Shown here: positions 58,560-64,000 of the stretch, in pieces | Numbering within the stretch: position 1 is the first letter of the stretch | How the letters are laid out: each line of letters begins with the position of its first letter | Origin: Dicyema japonicum | Taxonomy: Eukaryota > Dicyemida > Rhombozoa > Dicyemidae | DNA: 64,000 nt | Reading direction: 5' to 3' | NCBI GenBank assembly: GCA_011109175.1 | Contig: RDEW01000029.1 | Coordinates: forward strand, 592,158 to 656,157 | The notes under the pieces: generated by a model | Seen by the model: only the letters and a program-made list of their open reading frames with translations | What the model was told of the DNA's origin: nothing | The model's database searches: none | Position numbers and translations under genes: made by a program

Positions 58560-59060
58560 TTATCTTAAAAACAAGATAAATCATTATATTTATGTTTTTT
58601 GATAAATAAATCTGTTATTTTTACGTTATTTTGTTCTTTTTTAGTAATGAATGGACAATATCTGCATTTAGTTTAGGATAATTTTTAGGAGTTTCTTATT
58701 TGAATACATTAAGATGCACTGTGAAACCACTTTCCGTATCTTTTATGACTTTATACTCTAAATGTCTCGCTACTATCTTTATCGAAAATCTAGTAGCGCT
58801 TCTATCTCTTTTTTCATATTTTTAGAAAGATTCACAGTATGGTTATAATCACAAACAACGTCTTATCAAAATGATATAGCATCCAAAATTGCCTATCGAT
58901 GTCGAAATTGATGGAAATACAGCATGAATATCTATTGGGAAAAATTGAGAAGAAACGGCTCACCCTATTTTATTTCAGAGTTTGAAAGGCACAGAAGTGA
59001 ATATTGCTGAATCCTCTGGATGGCTAGTGCATAAAAATCACTCCCTTATAACCGAGGGAA
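58560..59060. other. Unassigned AT-rich region
   Basis: The minus strand has short frames (e.g. SIKIVARHLEYKVIKDTESG) possibly from a decayed transposon. Not assigned. Confidence 0.25.
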
Positions 59061-59064
59061 GGCT

Positions 59065-59570
59065 GTGTTTACTTTAGGTCCTAACATGTTTTTTGAAAAC
59101 GGAGAAACTAAATGCGGGCAGCAAAGAAGATCGTCGATCACCTTGCAACTAAATGTGGAGAATGAAGTGGTCAGATGTTTACACCTACATCTTTGCCGTC
59201 AATTTGGAATAAGAAAAACTAAGAAACTGAAGTACAATCTGTTGTCACAAATGAATTTGTAGTTTCACGTAGACACGATCACGGATACGGCTGTAACGAA
59301 TAACAAACCCGACATTTTCGTTTATGATAAGACAAAAAATACGATTACTTTTGTTGAAATTGGGATCACTTCGCAAAACTGCCTCAAGCAGGTCGAGGTA
59401 GAAAAGTTCTACAAGTATGACTTACTGGCTAACGAACTTTCCTGTTGATGAGGAAGACAGTATGGAATGTCAACCTAGGGTAGTCTTGAATTTGGGGTAT
59501 GCAGGGACGTGAACACGGCTTAAGGGCAATAGAGGTTGGCCTCAAGAAGAGAAGATTGAGTTAGACGGGC
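59065..59570 (+). mobile_element. R2/R4-type LINE C-terminus with endonuclease motif
   Basis: VRCLHLHLCRQFGI, then NKPDIFVYDKTKNTITFVEI and KQVEVEKFYKYDLLANEL. The PD-x(n)-D-x(n)-E pattern fits the restriction-like endonuclease of site-specific LINEs. Stops disrupt the reading. Confidence 0.55.
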
Positions 59571-59639
59571 ATTATAAAAAATTACTTTTACTTATTGTTT
59601 GATAAATAATTTTATATATTTCCTGATTAATTGGGTGGT

Positions 59640-59990
59640 GGATTTTGCCGCGTGGCGCCATGTAGTGCTGCGTGGTTAATTGGTTAAATTTTTCTGCTTG
59701 CTTGTCTGTTCCTCCTCTCTCTTCTTAATAGAGTAGCGTCATGTGATCCACCTGTCTAGGTGATGCCCAGTGCCAGGCCGGTATGAAAAAGGATCATTTG
59801 CTCTTCCCCACTCCACTGAAGGGGTTTCCACAACTGCATGTAAGGGACGTCTTACCCTTTATGCTGATTCCGGATGGACTCTGTAGAAGTGGAAACTGGA
59901 TACACTTAATTAGTTGTTTACTTTAACTTCTTTCTCGGTGTATCCGGGGTTAATAAATAATAATTAATTGAACTGCTTTCGTTGTCATGT
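59640..59990 (+). repeat. SINE B, best copy, with LINE-type 3' hairpin
   Basis: No coding frame. Contains GCCCAGTGCCAGGCCGG and ends with GGATACAC (59898-59905), a 32-nt loop, and GTGTATCC (59938-59945), then GGGGTTAATAAATAATAA. Related copies at 760, 15080, 20130 (inverted) and 35860. Confidence 0.7.
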
Positions 59991-60330
59991 TGCTTTCTAT
60001 TTTTATAAAGTTCAACTTCCAAGGCATTTTTAAAGCAATTTCGTATTTATGATTTATTAATTTCGTCCCAGGCCATTTTTAACATGATAGTGCATATCTT
60101 TTTGCCATTGAGCTACAAGTTTTTTTTTAATTATCTTCATCATCCAATTATTAAAATAATTTTGAACGCTAATCCCTTGATCAAATTTCTGTATTAAAAT
60201 CGGATAAGAAGTAGGTATTTTTTCCTTTACTTAAAATTCTCTTTAGATCGAACTCACATTTTATTTTAAGAAGTGAGAACAGTAATGTTAATTAATCCAA
60301 GGAAGTCGTATTTTTGAAAAAATATTATGT
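59990..60330 (-). mobile_element. pogo/Tigger transposase C-terminal fragment
   Basis: Minus strand reads KFDQGISVQNYFNNWMMKI, a decayed form of the QPLDQGV-x-x-x-F block of CENP-B/Tigger DDE transposases, then WDEINKS-x-IRNCFKNA. Confidence 0.5.
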
Positions 60331-60514
60331 CGATGTTTTAATATTGGATGCAAGTAAACAAGTTGCATCATCTATCAATAATGCTATTTTTATTTTTTCC
60401 CTCATTTTTTCGTTAATACGAGATAGCCAATTTTTAAAATTAATTTTTATCATCAAAGCTTTGTATGAAACATCATATTCAATGCTAATGAATTTTATAT
60501 TTACTCATCTTAAT

Positions 60515-60810
60515 GCTCTTGGCATAGTGGTTAGGTGTCGGGCTAATGTGACTTAGGTTACGGGTTTGATTATCGCTGCTGTTCACCTGGTAGAAGGTTC
60601 CACGCATCTACGACGCTAAAAGTGGATACTCGGAACTGGATTGTCTAGAAAGGACCCACACACAAGAAAAAGAAAAAAAAAGTGAAGATCATTCCTTGGT
60701 TATACGATTAGTTAAAATTAACTGTTCTATACTTAAATGAAGTGTGTTTTTTCCTATGCAGAGCTATAAATATTATGGCTCTCGTAAAAAGGCTGTTTAT
60801 TATTTATTAT
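60515..60810 (+). repeat. tRNA-derived SINE A, best copy
   Basis: Pol III promoter elements typical of tRNA: A box GGCATAGTGGTTAG at about 60521-60534 and B-box-like GGGTTTGATTATC at 60562-60574. A unique body follows and a (TATT)n tail ends at 60810. Partial copies at 36480, 39480 and 40005. Confidence 0.7.
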
Positions 60811-60812
60811 TA

Positions 60813-61934
60813 CAGTCTAACCCCGGGGTGGGGGTGCCCTCCAAAACCGAAGTTTGGTTCAAACTATTGATTTATGTTTGATTTAACTTTAATTTTTGTT
60901 TACTTTGCAAAAAAGGAACTTCTTCACCTCTTCCAAAGTGTTTATAAAATAAGTTGTGATTTTTTGCTCTATAGTTTGATAGATTTCTATTCTATGTTTT
61001 TTATTCGGATTTTTATTAATTAACAAATCATTATTTTTAAAGCATTTTTTTGAAATAATCAGTCAATTTCAAATTTTTCATATTTCTTAAATCTTTTTAA
61101 GTTGAAATCTAAACTCATAATATTTTCTTTATTTTCCTCAATTTTCTTTCAACAATTAATTATTGTTGTTTCTTTAACTTCCATCCACGCTTTTTTTAAC
61201 AAGTACCATAATCTGTCGCATATCTATATTTTTCAAAGATTTAAGATTAATTGTTGTATTTGCCAAATTAATTTTATCTGCTGAATTTTTTTTCACCACA
61301 AATGGCTTTAAAAACCAGATCACGTCTCTCTTCTTAAATCTATCTAACCAACCGTTTAAGGCTTTAAAAGATGTTGAATAATTCAATTTTGTCGATATTT
61401 TTTTCGCGATAGCTTTGATTAAAGTACTTGAAATAGAAAAGGAATCATCCCTCAAACGACGAAAAGTATTAAAGTTAATTCGTCAATTTTTCCAAATTGA
61501 TTGTCTTCATTAGAAATTGGTTCAACTTCATCTTTTTGAACTAATATTGAAATGACTGATCCGGTATTAATAAAAGAAGAAATGTTTTTTTTGATTCGGG
61601 AAATAGTGCCTTTGCTTATCTTGAATTTTTTTGTAACTTTTCTTTCAGAAAAAGTTTGTAGACACATTGCAATTTGAATTTTTGTTTTAATAGAAATTTT
61701 GGAAAGCATTACTCAAAAACAATTATCACGTGTTCAAAAATAATATTATTCAAAATAATATTATGTAATAAAATATTAAAATAAATTAGTAAAGTGCCCC
61801 ATATTGGGGTTTCGGTAATTTCCAAAATTGGAAATTATTGATGGAAAATGTGCTAAAAAATAAAATCGCCCCAAAAAGCGCCCCAAAAATCGAGGGTGCC
61901 AAGGCGGGGGTTTTATTGGGGCGGGGTTCGACTG
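60813..61934 (-). mobile_element. pogo/Tigger-like DNA transposon with TIRs and TA target
   Basis: Terminal inverted repeats CAGTCTAACCCC (60813) and CGGGGTTCGACTG (ends 61934) are flanked by TA on both sides, the signature of pogo/Tigger elements. Inside on the minus strand are a psq-type helix-turn-helix (61452-61709: KISKGTISRIKK) and a CENP-B-type second HTH (61174-61455: ALNGWLDRFKKRDVI). No DDE domain remains between the ends, so it is an internally deleted copy. It inserted at the end of SINE A. Confidence 0.75.
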
Positions 61935-61939
61935 TAATA

Positions 61940-62110
61940 CTTTTGAAGATTTTTCTTTTTTATCAGCTGATCGTGCTTTATCTTTAAGGGTTTTGAATTT
62001 TATGTCAAATTGTTTCTTAAATCGGTAGAACCAGTTTGATGCAAATAAAGTCTTTATTAGAATGCCTATTAACAATTTTACTTTACAAATTAAGAATTGT
62101 GACATTACAA
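61940..62110 (-). mobile_element. Second pogo-like HTH fragment
   Basis: FASNWFYRFKKQFDIKFKTL is another CENP-B-type HTH, immediately beside the TIR of the element at 60813-61934; possibly the host element of a nested insertion. Confidence 0.45.
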
Positions 62111-62259
62111 CAGGATTGGAGAAGCTCTAAATAAACATATTAATATTCGTTACTAATTTTCCACATTTGGGTTTTTTATTACTAACAAAATTTCATTATT
62201 ACAATTTTTAATTTCTTTATTGTGAAAAATTTATTAACAATAAAATATTATTATTAACT

Positions 62260-62640
62260 ATGGGGAAGAGCGGCTGCTGACATCACGGAGTAAGCGTTTC
62301 CGCGGACAACTGGGATACTAATTCGTTGCCTTAGTCAGACCGCTTCCCGCACGTCTTTCTTGCGGTGGGCCAATTTTCCCCCAATTTCCTTTAGGAAAGA
62401 CTTCCGGCTGCACCAGACGTCTCGATTGCTACCGGTACAAAACGGTAGCGGTCTCAAATCTCGCCATAATTTTTTAATCTTGATTTTCTCGGCCAGATCG
62501 GCTGCCGATCCAGCAGACTGCGCCGAGCTGAGAATCATCGAGTTCGAGAAAGTATCCACAACAGTGCAGTCCCATACGAGCGATTTTCCCTCAGTGAACG
62601 GAAAGATAGTTAACCCATCATTTGATTAAAGTATCAACTA
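62260..62640 (-). mobile_element. R2/R4-type LINE C-terminus
   Basis: A GC-richer block; the minus frame 62335-62559 reads DTFSNSMILSSAQSAGSAAD, WCSRKSFLKEIGGKL, the end of the same LINE group as 19790-20125. Clearly different base composition from the surroundings. Confidence 0.6.
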
Positions 62641-62660
62641 TTTGAAAATAAATATATTAT

Positions 62661-63008
62661 TTAATCAAAAGAAATTAAATCCGTATTTATTTTTGGAACA
62701 TCATCTATTTTGAAAAATAATATTTGATCACTAAATTTACATCTTTCGATTTCAACCTCAAGTAAAACATTCCAAACCTAAAATAATAAATTTTGATACA
62801 AAATAAGATTAATCAAGTCGACAATATTATTTTCATTAACAATGCGATTATTTACTTTCAAAATGAAATCTCCACATTTTAATCCTAACAAAAAGGCGGG
62901 AGAATTATTAATTACAGTATTAATAATATAAGGGGGATTCGAAGTTATTGTCAATCCATAACCCACTAATTTGTCCTTCTCAATAATAAATTTTAAATCT
63001 ATAATCAT
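62661..63008 (-). CDS. PDZ-domain protein
   Basis: The first exon (62800-63008) encodes a PDZ domain: GYGLTI carboxylate-binding loop near residue 17, then a PAFLLGLKCGDFILKVN strand-loop-strand block and the helix before the exon end. PDZ domains bind C-terminal peptides of partner proteins. A GT...AG segment of 22 nt (62778-62799) ends the exon. The following sequence has a long open frame (VWNVLLEVEIERC, then to a stop at 62661) that looks like the last PDZ strand, but splicing leaves it one base out of phase; the in-phase reading gives a different 24-residue end. A homopolymer indel in the run of T before the donor would explain this. The resemblance is to single-PDZ proteins of the RGS12/rhophilin kind. 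Confidence 0.65.
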
Positions 63009-63129
63009 TTAGATAATAAACTATTCATGTATTTTAATAACTACACTAAAATTTATTAAATTTATTTTTTTTCCATAAATTTTATTACAAAAATATGACA
63101 TTTTATATTATAATTATCGAAACGTGGCA

Positions 63130-63420
63130 AAAGGCGATGAAATTTTAACAGAGGATGATTATTTTAAGAGATGTGAACAACTTGATAAAATTCTATACTA
63201 AAATTTCACACAAGGAGCACATGAAGTCTGATACACCACCATCACGCAGGAAACTAAAGAGACTATCAGAACCACTCTTCTTTTCAGAGAGAGAGGTGAG
63301 GGATAAAATTATTATTATAAGCACGTGCCAAGATCATGAAAAAGCATGTGCAACACGAAAAGGTAACAATCTAATTAACATCGCCCCATCTTTTTCGATC
63401 TGTTGCCATGTTCCGTAACA
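63130..63420 (+). mobile_element. LINE fragment
   Basis: Coding HKEHMKSDTPPSRRKLKRLS parallels 27840-27960. About 250 bp. Confidence 0.55.
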
Positions 63421-63429
63421 TATCTAGAT

Positions 63430-64000
63430 CCCCCTGAGATCTTCATCTAGTTTTCCAATCCCCCTTGAGATCTTCATCTAGGATTACCGGCAGTGTTGTC
63501 CTCGACCGGCCGCGGAAACGCGAAGCCTCTAAGATAAAATACTTTTTCCATTGCTATGTTGGCAGGGGTCCCCATATCGTGGAGGAGTATGTGTCCAAAC
63601 AGCCTTTATCTTGAATTAGCAATAATCATCACGTGATATTGGCTCAGTTCCTGTTCTCTTGTATAAGATTTCGGACGGCATTTTTGAAAAAGCTTTGGGA
63701 AGAAAGGAGTTCTCGGAGATGATTTATGTAAAAAGAATTCAACTTTTCGAGTTCTTTCTCTGTACATGGCCATGTATCGGCATTATATAATAGGATTGGT
63801 TTCACTAAGGCATTGTATAGTCTCATTCAAGTTTTAGAGTCAAGCCCTTTGTGCAGAAGCCAGGTCTTCTTCATTTTGTTGAAAGCGACGTTAGCTAGTG
63901 TCTTCTTTCGTGTTACATCTTTGGTGTCACCGTGAAGGGATCCTAGTTTTTGATCTACGCCAGTGCTCCTTGGTCACTTCTTTTTAGCTCCGTGATTTCG
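63430..64000 (-). mobile_element. LINE family D, 3' part, runs off the window
   Basis: Minus frame 63644-63826 (MRLYNALVKPILLYNADTWP) matches 40309-40512. Two tandem copies of CCCTTGAGATCTTCATCTAG-like sequence at 63430-63482. Confidence 0.65.

Noticed and set aside
1-64000. CRISPR arrays, bacterial operons, rRNA or ordinary tRNA genes
   Set aside because: No regularly spaced direct repeats, no rRNA-like blocks, and the only A/B-box pair belongs to a SINE. The DNA is eukaryotic.

Overview
The window is animal nuclear DNA, AT-rich, in which short host genes sit as islands in a sea of decayed non-LTR retrotransposons. My best guess for the source is a dicyemid mesozoan (Dicyema-type). The reason is read directly from the sequence: recognisable metazoan genes (POT1, G3BP, TMEM115, SFT2, p23/PTGES3, SRP19, LSM4, RPC8/POLR3H, CEP95, PIERCE1) only become continuous when GT-AG introns of about 21-28 nt, most often 22-25 nt, are removed, with all phases fitting. 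Extraordinarily short spliceosomal introns are known for dicyemids; the organism assignment is inference. A plain six-frame reading misses or fragments almost every real gene here.

Layout. 1-1200: LINE tail and SINE copies. 1554-2605 (-): RING-finger gene. 2.8-8.2 kb: AT-rich DNA with possible unresolved exons, then a near-complete RTE-clade LINE (4.92-7.73 kb). 8894-9692 (-): RPC8. 10.2-12.6 kb: LINE and a decayed DNA transposon. 12678-14384 (-): CEP95. 15683-16072 (-) LSM4 and 16178-18406 (+) POT1 are head to head, 105 bp apart. 18.5-25.9 kb: LINEs, SINEs and gene fragments. 26033-26611 (+): SFT2. 27-29.8 kb: LINEs. 29853-30112 (+) small unknown gene convergent with p23 (30169-30684, -). 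30.8-33.7 kb: LINEs, transposon copy, a 161-aa orphan ORF. 33756-34521 (-): TMEM115. 34.6-36.6 kb: LINE and SINEs. 36900-37218 (+) PIERCE1 convergent with a profilin-like gene (37364-37781, -). 38-44.9 kb: LINEs. 45031-45474 (+): SRP19. 48323-49466 (+): G3BP. 50.3-55 kb: two LINEs and an integrase remnant; 55.2-55.5 kb: interstitial telomere-like repeat. 55.6-62.6 kb: LINE tails, integrase gene remnant, tRNA-derived SINE, pogo/Tigger DNA transposons. 62661-63008 (-): PDZ-domain gene. The right edge is LINE again.

The host genes are unrelated housekeeping, RNA, telomere, Golgi and ciliary genes, close together with short flanks; no operon is evident. The strongest findings are the ultrashort introns (including a GC-AG intron and stop-free in-frame introns), a POT1 gene with an extra N-terminal region next to a genome island of its own, a base-paired and co-varying 3'-terminal hairpin shared by several LINE families and a SINE, and a 2A-like ribosome-skipping motif in one LINE.
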